NCBI RefSeq assembly: GCF_019175285.1
Contig: NC_056527.1
Location: 122,417,520 to 122,481,519, forward strand
Direction of reading: 5' to 3'
Source: Sceloporus undulatus
Taxonomy: Eukaryota; Chordata; Lepidosauria; Squamata; Phrynosomatidae
Length of the DNA stretch: 64,000 nucleotides
In this document: piece by piece, positions 50,467 through 62,424 of the stretch
Position numbering within the stretch: the first letter of the stretch is position 1
Layout: each line of letters opens with the position of its first letter
Made by a program: the position numbers and the translations under genes
Notes under the pieces: generated by a model
Database searches by the model: none
What the model was told of the DNA's origin: nothing
What the model saw: only the letters and a program-made list of their open reading frames with translations

Positions 50467-53400
50467 TGGTTTTGTTTTGGACACAGGGCGAACTATGATT
50501 GGGTTTCCTTGCCCTGGCCATCCTCTGAGGCTGAGAGAGTGTGACTTGCCTAAGCTCACCTCCAGTGGGTTTCCATGTCTGAGTCTCCCAGAATACATTC
50601 AATCCACTATACCAGTATAATGATGATAATAATAGTTGGGAGACCAGGGTTCAGTTTCCAGCTCAGCCATGGAAACCCACTGAGTGTGACCCTAAACCAG
50701 TCACACTCTCTCAGCCTCAGGGAGGATGACCAAATGGCAAACCCTCTCTGACTGCAGGGAAAGAGGTTCCAGCTCAACATTAGAAGGAGCTTCCTGAGAG
50801 TAAGGGCTGTTGGACAGTGGAACACACTTCCTCAATGGAGGATGGTGGAGTCTCCTTCCTTGGAGGTCTTTAAACAGAGGCTGGATGTCCATCTGTTGGG
50901 GATGCTTCGATGGAGAGTCCCTGCATGGCAGAAGAAGGGGGTTGGACTGGATCAGGGCCCTTGCGGTCTCTGTGAATAAATCTTGACAAGAAAATCCCAG
51001 GAGTAGAGTCACCATGAGTCAGAAATGCCTTGGAGAGGCACACAGGGGGGCTAAGAATGACCCTTACTTCTCTCTCTCTTGGCTTTTCTGGGGTTGGGTC
51101 CCATTGAGGAGGAAGAAGGGGTCGGGGGCGCGCTTTGCTTGGCCTCGGGGGCGCGCCCCGCATTGCAGGATATCACCACGTGGTTCCCGCATGGAGCCAG
51201 AGAGAGAGAGAAGAGCCTGGCATCCATGTTAGGACAGGCTCAAAGCCACTCAGCCCCAAGGCAGAGGAAAAGAGGGGCAACAGCTTGGAGGAGGGGGGTG
51301 CTCAAGGCAACCCAGCCCTCAAATACATAGATGGATAGGTGCTTTGAGGGGGGGGCTTTTTAAAATGAAAAAGGGAAATAGGCTAGAAGGGGTAGAGAGG
51401 CTCCAAGCCACAGAGCCCCAAGGCAGGGAGATGGATTGCAGCTTTGAGCAGAGGTCTTTCTTTTTAATTAGAAAAGGGGGCTGCTCAAAGCAATTGGGCC
51501 CTGATAGAAATAAATTGATAGGTGTTTTACGTAGGATGGGGAAATGGGATTGAAGGGGGGTGCTCAAGGCAACTGAGCCCCAATGCAGAGAAATAGATGA
51601 ATTGCAGCATTGCGTAAGGGGGGTGCTCAAGGCAGCCGAGCCCCAATATAAATAGATGGATAAGTGCTTTGAGTAGGTTCCCCCCCCCCATTAAAACAAA
51701 AGGCAGCTGAGCCCTAACGCAGATAAATAGATGGGCTGTACCTTTGAATAGGTTTTTTAATTAAAAAGGGGAAATGGAATAGAAGGTTGGTGCTTAAAGC
51801 AACTGAGCCCCAATAGAAATAAATGGATCGACTGTAGTTTTGAGTAGGGGTTTTTAAGTAAGAAAAGGAGTGGGATAGAAGGGGACGCTCAAAGCAACTA
51901 AGCCCTAATATAAATAAACTGGTGCTTTGAGTAGGGAGAAGGTAGCAAGGAATGCAGGTCTGCCCTTCTGAACTGGAGCCTTTTATAACATAAAACAACT
52001 GGGTATCTATTGTGTCGTCGATTCACAGCAGAGCAATGAAAAGCTCATGACAAATTTGAGCTCCAAAAGGGAGTGAGGGGGGATGACTGGGGCTCAGTGA
52101 GCAGGGAGGCTTGTGTCCTCATTTTCCTCCGCCATGATGCCTGAGCAGCAGCCTTCTCTAGCGCGAAGAGAAAAGGGAGGGCTCGAGTCAAGAGGAGGGC
52201 TGCACCGCCTGATGATGGCTGGGAATGTGCGCTTTGTGTTCTGTTACAGGGAATGCGGTTCTAAATACTGTATAGGCTTGTTCCAGGAGAAGAGGTGTAG
52301 TAGACACAAGGAGACTCGGATGCTGAAGCTGGGGTGGATGGGGATTACGCACCAGCCACGCACTGGCCATTTGGCTGTGCTGCAGGAAAGCCAAGGAGAA
52401 GGGATTGCGCCTCTTTTTTCCACCATGGGCATGGAGGGTTGAGAGCCATGTGGCTCCCACTGAGAAAATAGGTCTTCATTGCATAGCTTCAAGTTCTCTC
52501 CCCTCAACAGTACAGGAAGCATGAGGCAGAAAAGAAGCTCAGTTTGGGGCTTCACTCTTTTCCAATGTGCATTTCTATTTCTCACTTCATGACATGAACC
52601 ATGTTAACATCCCCATTCCTTCCTTCACGCTTACACTGCTTGTTTATCTCTCCCTCATCTACCTAAGGGAGATATTCGTTCATAGAACCTTAAGATCAGA
52701 AGGAACCTTAAAGGCCACCATCCAGTTCAAACCTTTGACAGTGCTGCAAACTTACTGGTACTGCAGCTGCATCTTAGATAAGCGCCCAACCAGCCTCTTC
52801 TTAATAATATAGGGGCAGAAACTCTATATCCTTCTAAATCAATATTTTCAAACAGGTCACTTGGGATTTGTAGCTAATTTTAATGCCATTCTGTTGTCAT
52901 TGCACAGGGCTTTCTGGCCTCAAGACATTGTAGACATTCCCCTGTACTGAAAAGTTTTAGTGTTTTAAGTTTTTGCATTCATGACATGTAAGGATGGCAT
53001 CATTTTTGACATCTTAAAAAGGGGTAGTAAGGCTATCAGTGGTTACTATTCATGATGACTATATAGTGTTTCCAGTTACCTCCACAATAAAGAGCTAACA
53101 TGGTGTAGTGGTTTGAGCATTGAACACTAGAGAGGAGAGTTTGAAGCCCTGCTCAGCCACGGAGAAGAACTGGATGATCTTGAGCAAGTCACATTGTCTC
53201 AGCCTCAGAGGAGGACAAACTCCCTCTGAGCAAATTTGCCAAGAAAAACCTATTACAGGGGCACCATCAATTGGAACCAACTGGAAGGCACCCACCAACA
53301 GTATCCTTCAGTATCAGTAGCTAGGGAACAGCAAATGTGAAGGTGCTGCTGCATTCATGAACATTCACAAAAGGGCTCCTTGGAGGCATTTGATTAGCCA

Positions 53401-56400
53401 CTGTCCTTAGAGTGCCGGACGTCTTAATGGTTCCCAAACTCTGGCCTTCCAGGTATTTTGGACTTTGGCTCCCAGACCATTGACCAAACTGCCTGAAGCC
53501 AACCACAGTCCAAAACACCTGGAGGACCAGAGTTTGGGAATCACTGCTTTAGATTTCATAAGTTATAGGTACCTCGACGTGGCAGGTTACCTTAAACGCC
53601 ACAGGCATCACCAAGCTGTTAACTTTGCCTAGCTTGGAGGTCTTCAAATTAAAGATTTGCTCCTTTAGAATAGATAGTGCTCATGGTTCATGTATTGACA
53701 CAACAGTTTATGTCTTCTGTCTCAGACTTTGCCACATTTGGAGCTGCTTCTTCTATGTTCATCCTTGGTAGCCAAGATATTAGATCTGGTCTCTGAAGGG
53801 CTATTGTCAAGGGCATGTGTCAGCCCAGGTCAAAGCATTGAGCTTCACAGATTTCAGTGCCATTTGATCAAGTCTGGATCATTGTGACTTTGTGATCTGT
53901 TCTTTGCTTAAATCAGTCCTAGTTTCAGGAAGGCCATAGCTTGATTTTGTTTTCTGGTTATGTAACATCCTAGATAATTTAATAGGTGTTCTGTAACTAG
54001 GTACCTTTATAAAAGTGGAAGACGTAATAACAGTATTGCAGCATTTGAATCATAGCAGCAGCAATAGAGGCGTTTTGATCTGATGACTAGCGATGCATCA
54101 TAACTTTTAGGTGTCAGAGACATCATATAAAAAGGGAAAGTGTACGCCCTGAAGGTACTAATTGAACTTGGAAGGGCTGCATTACTTTCTTCCTACCTGA
54201 GTAATATATTGTTGAGGTAGAAACTAGTGGGAAATGAGACTGTCAGGCTTAATCAGAGCCTTCAGCTAAACCTCTGAGGAACCCATTTGTCATTTGAAGG
54301 ACATTTTGGCTAATAGGGAATGAGGGAAACCTGGTCTTAGTAACAACCAGTAGTAGCTTTTGTTTTAAGTAATTTGCCTTCATCTACATTCTCTATTACC
54401 GTACTTGTACTGGGCAGAAAAGCTCAATTATAAAAGTCACAATGATGGCATTTATATATATATGTGTGTGTATATATATATATACACACACACACATCAG
54501 TGCAGTCTTCAGCCAGAAATGAAGGCAAGAGCTCCAGTTCCCTCGCTCTCTTCTTCGTCAAAGCCCCTGCTGTCCATTGCTTGAAACACAGGCAAAACAC
54601 ACCTTCTTACGAAAGGAGTGCTGTATTTTGATTGGCTGATAAAGTATATTTTTAATTGACAGTTCTAGAAACCAATTAAAAACTGCACTTAAACTTTCTG
54701 TTGCATAACAGCTGATACTGTTTTTTCTTGGTATTATTTGAAGTATTAAAAGATAATTGTAACTTGAGCCTAGAAAATAATGGTGTCTTTCTGCTTTCAG
54801 ATAAGATTTGTGATCAGATCAGCGATGCGGTCCTTGATGCCCACCTTAAACAAGATCCAAATGCCAAAGTAGCATGCGGTGAGTATTCTTGTCTGTTGTG
54901 AAGAAATGGCATCTGTTGGGGGCTGTGGTGGAGGAGAGATGTAGTTCTTCTGCCCTTAGAACTGACAGTGTCTATTCTATTTTATCATGTAGAAACTGCT
55001 GCCAAGACTGGGATGATCCTTCTGGCTGGAGAGATCACATCTTCAGCTGCGGTTGACTATCAGAAAATTGTTCGTGATACAATCAAGCATATTGGCTATG
55101 ATGATTCCTCAAAGGGTAGGTAGATTGGCTGTGTGTGCGATAACCTCTTCGTTTTAGACAGAGATGCATGACTTCTATTGCTTGTTGGCCTAAATTTAAC
55201 ATGTTTGTATTCTAGGCTTTGACTACAAGACATGCAATGTCTTGGTTGCCCTGGAACAGCAGTCCCCTGATATAGCTCAGGGAGTCCACCTTGACAGAAA
55301 GGAAGAAGACATTGGTGCCGGTGATCAGGTTGGTATTAATGTGCTATAGATTAATCTTATTTGATGCACAGTATGCAGGCATAAAATGTCACCTTTTGGA
55401 AGCTGACGTTCACAACTGATATCCTTACTTTTATATTAGGGCTTGATGTTTGGCTATGCTACTGATGAGACTGAGGAGTGCATGCCTCTGACCCTTCTTT
55501 TGGCACATCAGCTGAATGCAAAGCTGGCAGAACTCCGTCGCAACCATACCTTGCCCTGGCTGCGCCCAGATTCAAAGACTCAGGTAAGAATTACCTTGGC
55601 TTGCGTCTCTTAATAAATCTTCAGAGAAGTCAAGAAAGAAATTGAGATTCCATATGATACGACAAAGTGCTGTAGATCTTTTCTGTAAATATTTTTCCTG
55701 TGTAAATCTTCAAAGTAGGTTCCAAACATATACAAGGAGGTACAAAATGCTGATGTTTCCCTTGATTCACTTTCAGGTCACTGTGCAGTACAAGCAGGAC
55801 CGTGGTGCTGTTATCCCAATTAGAGTCCATACCATTGTGATTTCTGTGCAACATGATGAGAAAATTGGTCTGGATGAAATGAGGGATACTTTGAAAGAAA
55901 AAGTGGTCAGAGCTGTTGTACCTGCAAAGTTCCTGGATGACGATACTGTCTACCACCTGCAGCCCAGCGGACGCTTTGTGATTGGTGGCCCTCAGGTACG
56001 AAGAGTGTTCATCTTTGTGTGTGTGGAGGTGGTCATTGTTTGGGTTGATGCCACTAGTTTCTGGAACATCATAGCTACAGCTGTACAGTTCAGGAACATT
56101 GTTGCCTTTACAAGAAGCCATGTCATGTAAGGTTACAGAAATATGTAGGAGCAGATAATGCAGAATGGCACTCCTGCCAGTTAGGCTTTCTTCTGCCCCA
56201 CAAGGCTATAGCGTGCTACAGAGGATGGCAGCTCTGTTCATCCAGAGATGGGATGTATATTCTGTGAGAGTAAGCCAAGCAGGTGACAAACTTAATTGGT
56301 GATTGCAGGGCGATGCTGGCTTGACTGGCCGGAAGATCATTGTTGACACCTATGGTGGTTGGGGAGCTCATGGAGGTGGTGCTTTCTCTGGTAAAGACTA

Positions 56401-58227
56401 CACGAAAGTGGACCGTTCGGCCTCTTACGCTGCTCGCTGGGTTGCAAAATCCTTGGTGAAGTCTGGTCTTTGTCGGAGGGTGCTTGTTCAGGTATGTTTT
56501 AATATTTTAATTCATCTTGGCTTGAATAGCAAGTAATAGCAATATCTGTGTATCTGTGGAGGTCCTGGAACCAAACCCCAGCAGATACTATATACAACAT
56601 GAGGTATCCTAAAACCTCAAAGAATTGGATCCCAAATACATAACACAAGAGGAAGCTAGAAATGATAAAATAAGCATAGGGAGAAAAGACAATGTTTCAA
56701 AATACTACTATAACCCCTTGTGTAAAGTGAAACTGTACTGACTGGGGAGATGAGGATAGAAGGAGTTTAGAGGAATACTGGTAATAAGAGGGACGGAAAT
56801 TGCTTCCTAGAGTGAAACGGCTGCATGCTTTAATGTCTTGTACTTTATATTAACTTTGCTGTCAGGTTTCCTATGCTATTGGAGTGGCCCACCCATTGTC
56901 AGTCTCCATTTTCCATTATGGCACATCCCAAAAGAGTGAGCATGAGCTGCTAGAGATTGTGAAGAAGAATTTTGACCTTCGCCCAGGTGTTATTGTCAGG
57001 TAAAATATGGTGGTGCATGCACATGTAAAGGTGGATACTTCAGAGGTAATAAGGGTGGGTTTATTATGTGTAAACAAGGTGTGGCCCTTGGGCAAAACAG
57101 CTCTGAATCTATGCACCCGATCAACTATGAAGTGGGAAAGGAAAGCAGCCTTCTAAGCACCAAGTGGTTTGGATTGTGAAGATCACAACTGGGGAAAATT
57201 CATGTAGGTTGAGAACCACATGGAATCTGAAGGGGATGGTTCAGTATGTTTTCCTCATACATATCAGTTCATGTTGTAACATAGCTGGGGGTACTAAAGG
57301 GGAAAGACTAGTGGCTTCTGGGACCAAGGAACCCTATCACATAAAGTGATCTAAGCCACTCCACATTTTCAGCCTTTTCAAAGGATAACTGGCCTTGAGG
57401 CATAACTGCTGGGAGATCATCCCTAATTCTAAGCACATATAAAGACTTCCTGAGCAATTATTGTAATTTTAAATGGACTAACAGGAAAGGATGTGGTTCT
57501 TTTGGCCCTTGAAAGAGATTAAACATAGGAGCCTGCCAAGATTTCACATTATTGAGTTACTTCTGATTGCTGCAGGCACTTAAGCCAGCTACCCGTAGTG
57601 TTAAAAACATAGCGATATGTTTGGCATTCCTTACTTATAGCCAGTTATGTAGCGTGACCAGGTCTAAGACTTGGCTACCTTTCTTTACTGGGTACTGAAT
57701 ATCTAGAGGGTCCAGTGTGATGTTCAGGGTGCTTTGATCTGCACACCCAGCAGTTCAGAACCTCTGGAAAGAAGTTCTAAGTAGTTTGGTTAGAATAAGA
57801 GCAAGTTATTCAGACAGGGAATAACATCCTGATTGGGAAACGATGACGATCTGAAGTTGGATGTAGCCATTCCTAATTGAGGGTAAGTATTCTATAATGT
57901 CAGGTGGAACCCAGGGGCTTAGATTAACTTGGATGTGTCCACATCCTCTGAAACTCCGAATGGAGCTTGTCTGGGGAAATCTGATTTTTACATGCCCTCC
58001 ATTGGTCTCTGATTTGGGCTTTCAGCAGTGATCATCCCTGCTAATGAGTGACCACTTAAGGTGTAGCTGCTTTTGCTTTGCTTAATAAATGCACTGTATT
58101 GAGTTACGGACTTATATATTCCAGGGATCTGGATCTGAAGAAGGCTATTTATCAGAAGACTGCAGCCTATGGTCACTTTGGTAGAAACAACTTCCCATGG
58201 GAAGTGCCCAAAAAGCTTAAATACTGA
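49889..58227 (+). CDS. MAT2A: S-adenosylmethionine synthetase 2 (methionine adenosyltransferase II alpha)
   Basis: Makes S-adenosylmethionine from methionine and ATP in the cytosol and nucleus; the extrahepatic isozyme. Exons: 49889-49967, 54801-54878, 54993-55115, 55216-55328, 55440-55583, 55777-55995, 56309-56491, 56866-56999, 58125-58227. All junctions are GT-AG, and the sum is 1176 nt, 391 residues plus stop. Human MAT2A is 395; the difference is at the N-terminus ([20 protein letters not shown]). Signature motifs are intact: GEGHPDK at 22-28, GAGDQGLMFGY at about 127-137, GGGAFSGKD at 274-282, and the C-terminal [11 protein letters not shown]. Most of the chain matches MAT2A rather than MAT1A in my memory of both. 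Intron 1 is long (4.8 kb) and repeat-filled; the last intron (57000-58124) is 1.1 kb and in mammals is the one detained when SAM is high. Confidence 0.97.
50428..50462. repeat. (AT)n microsatellite, MAT2A intron 1
   Basis: About seventeen AT units. A Sauria-type SINE follows in two pieces (about 50500-50600 minus and 50630-50735 plus). Confidence 0.9.
50735..50975 (+). mobile_element. CR1 LINE 3' end
   Basis: GGTTCCAGCTCAACATTAG, GACAGTGGAACACACTTCC, GGAGGTCTTTAAACAGAGG and GGGGGTTGGACTGGATCAG follow the CR1 3' order. It is 5' truncated, as usual. Confidence 0.8.
51236..51930 (+). repeat. Minisatellite in MAT2A intron 1, unit about 65-95 bp
   Basis: About eight units share GCTCAAAGCAACTGAGCCCC, then AATATAAATAGATGGAT, GTGCTTTGAGTAGG and an A/G-rich spacer. 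Unit lengths vary. Minus-strand frames repeat GSVALSTP, but this is a by-product of the array. Confidence 0.85.
52680..52800 (+). mobile_element. CR1 LINE 3' fragment
   Basis: CATAGAACCTTAAGATCAGA through GGCCACCATCCAGTTCAAAC resembles the CR1 3' end. Confidence 0.6.
53090..53310 (+). mobile_element. Sauria-type SINE, MAT2A intron 1
   Basis: ACATGGTGTAGTGGTTTGAG at the head, CTTGAGCAAGTCACATTG in the body and a worn tail (ATTGGAACCAACTGGAAGGC). Confidence 0.7.
54451..54496. repeat. (AT)n/(GT)n microsatellite, MAT2A intron 1
   Basis: Alternating TATATA, GTGTGT and CACACA tracts; potential Z-DNA. Confidence 0.9.
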
Positions 58228-59650
58228 ACATGTGGGGCTTCTTTCCCCAGACCTGTTGGTGTACATTACAGAGAAACCTTCAGGTTATACTGTGGGAAAG
58301 AACCTGGTTCCCTAACTGGTCCTATCCTTCTTTGCTCTTAACTTGGCACACTTTGTCCATTGCCATGAATATTAGTCCTCTGGGGACCGCAAATTGCACT
58401 GTGCTTTCTCCTCTTCCTGGTGTGCTTGACGTATAAGTAAAGCCAGTTGATCATAGGCGCTACACGTAATCCATAGAAAAGAATAGACTATAATCAAGAC
58501 AGTGCTTTGGTCTAATCCTTTTGTGTTGCCCAAAGGCTAACAATAATTTCCCCCTTCAAATGGTGAACAAGCAAACAAACAAAAGCTTCCCTTGTGATGT
58601 GCACACAGTCTGTGGTTCCACATACTAGGTCCAGATCTAGAGTAGCATGGTGCAATGACTTGGCTCTAATGAGAATGTAAAGCCCACACTTCCCTTCCTC
58701 CCTGTTGGTCTCATGTGAGCTACCGCCACCGTAGCAGACAGTCTTGCATGCAACGCAAGTCCCATGGGGAACTACAGCCTAATGCAGTTTTTAATCGAAG
58801 GCGGTTAGTCTGACAACCCATGGTATTTGACTCTTAAATTTAATCGGCACCATATTTTAATCATTGCCTGTTCTTACCTTCCTTGGGGGCGGGTGGGAAT
58901 ATTAATGAACTTCAATCCTATGCAGTTTTAGCACTAGCCAAACCTCACCAACTCTTATCAGATGGGCACTTGGCCAACCTTGCGGCGTACTACAGAGAAG
59001 TCGCAAGGCCGTACCCAAGGTCTGTAGGCTGCACACTTTTGGCACCTGGAACTATTACTAGTTTTTTCTTTAGAGCCAAGAACTTCATGTTGCACAAAAC
59101 TCTTTGAGGGGTCAGTTTCCAAAGCCAGGTCCAGACTGCATTCTGAAGGACTGGTGTAGCTACAGAGAAGCCAGGTCCCTTCAGAATACTAACGCGTTTG
59201 GAACGGACATGGGGGAAAAACCCTACATACTTGAAATTTTTTAATTGCTTATTTATTGTGTGTTTGGGGCAGGGTGTGAGTACAGAGAAGCCCTTGTCCC
59301 AAATGGCAGCTTTTAAAGTTCATTTTGACACCATAATTTCCTTGACAGTTCCCAGCATTCCCTGGCAGGCCAAGGTGTCCTACAGAAAAGCCTTGGGTCT
59401 GGCTTGTGTAAAACAGGGGAGGGCAGTGCTGCAGGGGGCTGGCCCTGGGGAGGGCGAACTTGGTTGGTGTGGTACAGAGAAGCCAGCTTGTTTACCTGTC
59501 CGCCCCAGCGCCAGCCTCCTCAGCAAGAAGTGCCTTTTGCGTTCCAATTATTTTCTGGGCGTTTACCACGTGTGTCTCTTGATTCTTGAAATTCCAACTT
59601 GATCTTTACAAAAAACAAACCTTAATAAAAGTGCTAGGTTCTATCTTAAA
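58228..59650 (+). promoter_or_regulatory. MAT2A 3' UTR with six METTL16-type hairpin nonamers
   Basis: The 3' UTR carries TACAGAGAA at 58267-58275, 58991-58999, 59161-59169, 59281-59289 and 59473-59481, and TACAGAAAA at 59381-59389. In mammals MAT2A has six hairpins (hp1-hp6) with UACAGARAA that METTL16 binds and m6A-methylates. Hp1, just after the stop, controls splicing of the last intron; hp2-hp6 affect mRNA stability. The order and spacing here match: one close to the stop and five clustered about 0.75-1.25 kb further on. The poly(A) signal AATAAA is at 59624-59629, with a GT-rich stretch after it. Confidence 0.9.
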
Positions 59651-60814
59651 AGTTGTGTGTCTTCTCTGGTTACAGTGGGTTTCATGGCTTGGGTAAAGGT
59701 ATGTATGCTACTGGGTTTTTATATCCTAGTCTTCAAATCATTCAAAGGGACATAGGTGCCACCTTATTTTCAACCAGGCTGTGAGGTGAGGATGGTCCAA
59801 CGCTGTTGCACAGAAGTGAACTAGAATCTCCACATCCTGCTATGGCACTAATGCCTACATTAGGTCCGGATCACTGTCCATCTGGCCCCTATCATGAACC
59901 TTAAACTGTAGAAGCCAATGGAATTGGTTTGAATCAGGTGGTGGGTGTTCTCTAACAGCTGCCTGGCTACCACATCTTGTACCTTCAGACTCTCCATATA
60001 CAGCCCCATGTAAAGCACATTATGTAGATGGAGAGGTACTAAGGTGAATCATTGTGGCCTGATCTGTACCTTATCAGTAAGGAAAATCCATCAGTGGTAC
60101 CTATATTGGTCAACCAAAATGCACAGTATACTTCTTGCAAGTATTGTGCATTTCAGTTGGCTGATAAAGATATCGCTGATGGATTTTTGTATTTGTTAAA
60201 TGGCCAACACAGCTACCCCCCGAATGTTACCAGTAAGGGGCACTAGTGGGGTACCAGTCAAAGCTGGGAAAAGGCACCTTTGGTCCCAGTATCCACTGGG
60301 CCTTACAGTACACATCCAAGCTACGAACCTGGTCTTTCTGGGAGCAATTCCATCTAGAACGGGTTCTAATCACAATCCCAAATTACCAAGATGCCTTGAA
60401 TTAAGCCCAAACATTCCCCTACATGACACCTGGCTTCAGCCAGACGACCACCTCCAGCGGATATACTGTAAATTGTGTGAATACTGAGAAGCCAATTCAT
60501 GGTCTGATGTGTTTTTGGAAAAGAACTTGTAGTCAATAGGCACATCAGAAAAAGCCGGTCTGCGTCTGGTAGACCACTGGAATATGGGACAGTATTGAGC
60601 ACTGGGGAATGTCACTGGTGTAAGAGACCTAGGAACAAAAGTCCACCAATGTGAACTTTGGGAAAGGAGTGAGTTTTTTTGTAGGCTTTTGCCCTTCAGC
60701 CCTATGTTTACTAGCACCCCCTTTGCACTTTTAGCTTTTATTACAAGTGCTATTCCAATATTTAGAGTAACTGAGCATTCAGCATTGCAGAGGACTACAT
60801 TGCTTAAATACTGG

Positions 60815-61085
60815 CCTAGAGGCCCCAGGTCCTTAGATCTTTGAAGCTGAGCAGGGTCAGCCCTGATTAATACTTGGATGGGAGATTGCCAGCGCTTAAG
60901 GCTGTATTTCAGAGGAAGGAGCTGCCAGAACTGCCAAAGAAAACGATAAAATACTCCTGTACCTGTTTTGGGTGTGGGACTGCAACTCTGAAGACCAGGG
61001 TTTGAGTCCTTGGGGGAAGGCAATGGCAAGCCTTATGGGATCACCATAAGGCCACTTGAAAGTATGGGTGCACATGTTCAGAGAC
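60815..61085 (+). mobile_element. 5S rRNA-derived SINE (5S-Sauria type)
   Basis: TGAAGCTGAGCAGGGTCAGC and TAATACTTGGATGGGAGATT match the 5S internal promoter. The tail has GGGATCACCATAAGGCCAC. Confidence 0.75.
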
Positions 61086-61799
61086 CTTGGATTCAGATGG
61101 TGGTGCTTACTGAAAAGCTCAATTTTGGGAGTGGATGTGGACTTTGGGAAGGGTAGTGGAGGGCAGGGGGTCTTGGAGACGTCTCGGCCATAGGGCAGCC
61201 ATGAGTCCAGATCGAGAGGATGGTTAACAACAACAAATGGACCTCGTTCTCTGGGGACAAGACTGATGGCTGAACCCAACCTGCTGCCCTACTGCGCTAC
61301 AGTCTGTGCCTCCAGCTCATCCACTTAAAGCTTTTAAGCAGCTTTCCCCAAGGCAGTCTTTGTCCTGCGAGGACAGGGCCCTTGGGATACTTTCTCTGTC
61401 ATGGCCACATAACTGGCGCTTGTCATTGTACTTGCTGGACTTTAAGTGTAGGAACCTCTAGGAATTCTGCTTAGTATCGTTATTCTTTGGTTATACAGCA
61501 GGCCCTTTGGTTTGGTCCCAGGACTCCCTGGAGATACTAAAAACCATGGATGCTCAAGTCCCATTGGATGCAACAGCATAGTGAAAGGGTGTGCCTTATG
61601 TACAATGGCAAAAGCAAAGTTGGCCTTTGGGAATGAATATATATATATAATTAATAAAATACTTATATACATACTATACTATATTAAATATAAAGCAATG
61701 CTATATATTATGCTAAATAAATAGGACAAAACACTAGACTACAATATGCACACACACATATATACATACTATACTATAATAAATACAATAAAGTATTGT

Positions 61800-61802
61800 A
61801 AT

Positions 61803-61859
<57 letters not shown>

Positions 61860-61985
61860 ACTATAATAAATATAACAAAATACTAGACTACAGTACATAT
61901 ATATATACACACACACACGATATGATAATAAATACAATAAAATACTGTAATACAATATATATATATATATACACACACACACTAA
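61800..61985. repeat. Long (AT)n microsatellites
   Basis: Nearly pure AT at 61805-61856 and again at 61957-61970 with AC tracts. A duplicated flank (ACTATAATAAATA) suggests local expansion. Confidence 0.9.
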
Positions 61986-62238
61986 AATACAAAACAAAAC
62001 TACAATATATATACATACAAACAAAACACTAGACTGCAATCCTAAGAAATGCATTAGTCCAGTACAATGCTAAAAAGTAAATAACATAAAGCAGCTGCAA
62101 ACCGCAAAACACAGAATAAAACAGATAACAGTTAAATACATAAATATATAAAGAGCCACTATTTCTTAAAACAGTGAAGCGTCCTCCATTTTGAGCAGAA
62201 GGACTAAAGCACTGAAGGCTACATGCAGAACTGGTGGC

Positions 62239-62256
62239 CAGCGCGCATGCGCGCTG
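62239..62256. repeat. 18-bp perfect palindrome containing an NRF1-type site
   Basis: CAGCGCGCATGCGCGCTG is its own reverse complement. It is a full NRF1 consensus site with extended flanks. Confidence 0.85.
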
Positions 62257-62347
62257 ATGGAACGGCTGGGAGGGGGGAGAGGTGGTGATGGTGGTACTGT
62301 AGTGTTGTTGGTGTTGCTGCGCATGCGCGGCGACGCGAGAGGGGGCT

Positions 62348-62424
62348 CGCCTCCGTTTCGGCGCACTGCGCAGGCGCAGCGTCCTCGAGGCGTTGCGCCT
62401 GCGCAGTGCGCCGAAACGGAGGCG
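62348..62424. repeat. 34-bp near-perfect inverted repeat in the NRF1-type promoter
   Basis: Left arm 62348-62381 and right arm 62391-62424 are reverse complements with a single mismatch, separated by 9 bp (TCCTCGAGG). Each arm contains an NRF1-like TGCGCAGGCGCA or its complement. The stretch could form a cruciform or, if transcribed, a very stable 5' hairpin. Confidence 0.9.

Larger units (their letters stand above)
59700..62160. other. Repeat-rich spacer downstream of MAT2A
   Basis: No coding exon recognised. It holds an R3 repeat piece (60100-60190), a 5S-type SINE (60815-61085), a Tigger-like MITE (about 61495-61640) and long AT/AC microsatellites (61625-62035). Confidence 0.6.

Noticed and set aside
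51319-51998. Minus-strand frames with repeated GSVALSTP
   Set aside because: They follow the period of the intron 1 minisatellite and have no link to a protein family.
55630-56121. Minus-strand frame of 163 codons opposite MAT2A exon 6
   Set aside because: Antisense shadow of a strongly conserved exon.
61734-62054. Minus-strand open frame of 106 codons rich in Tyr and Ile
   Set aside because: It is a translation of AT/AC microsatellites.
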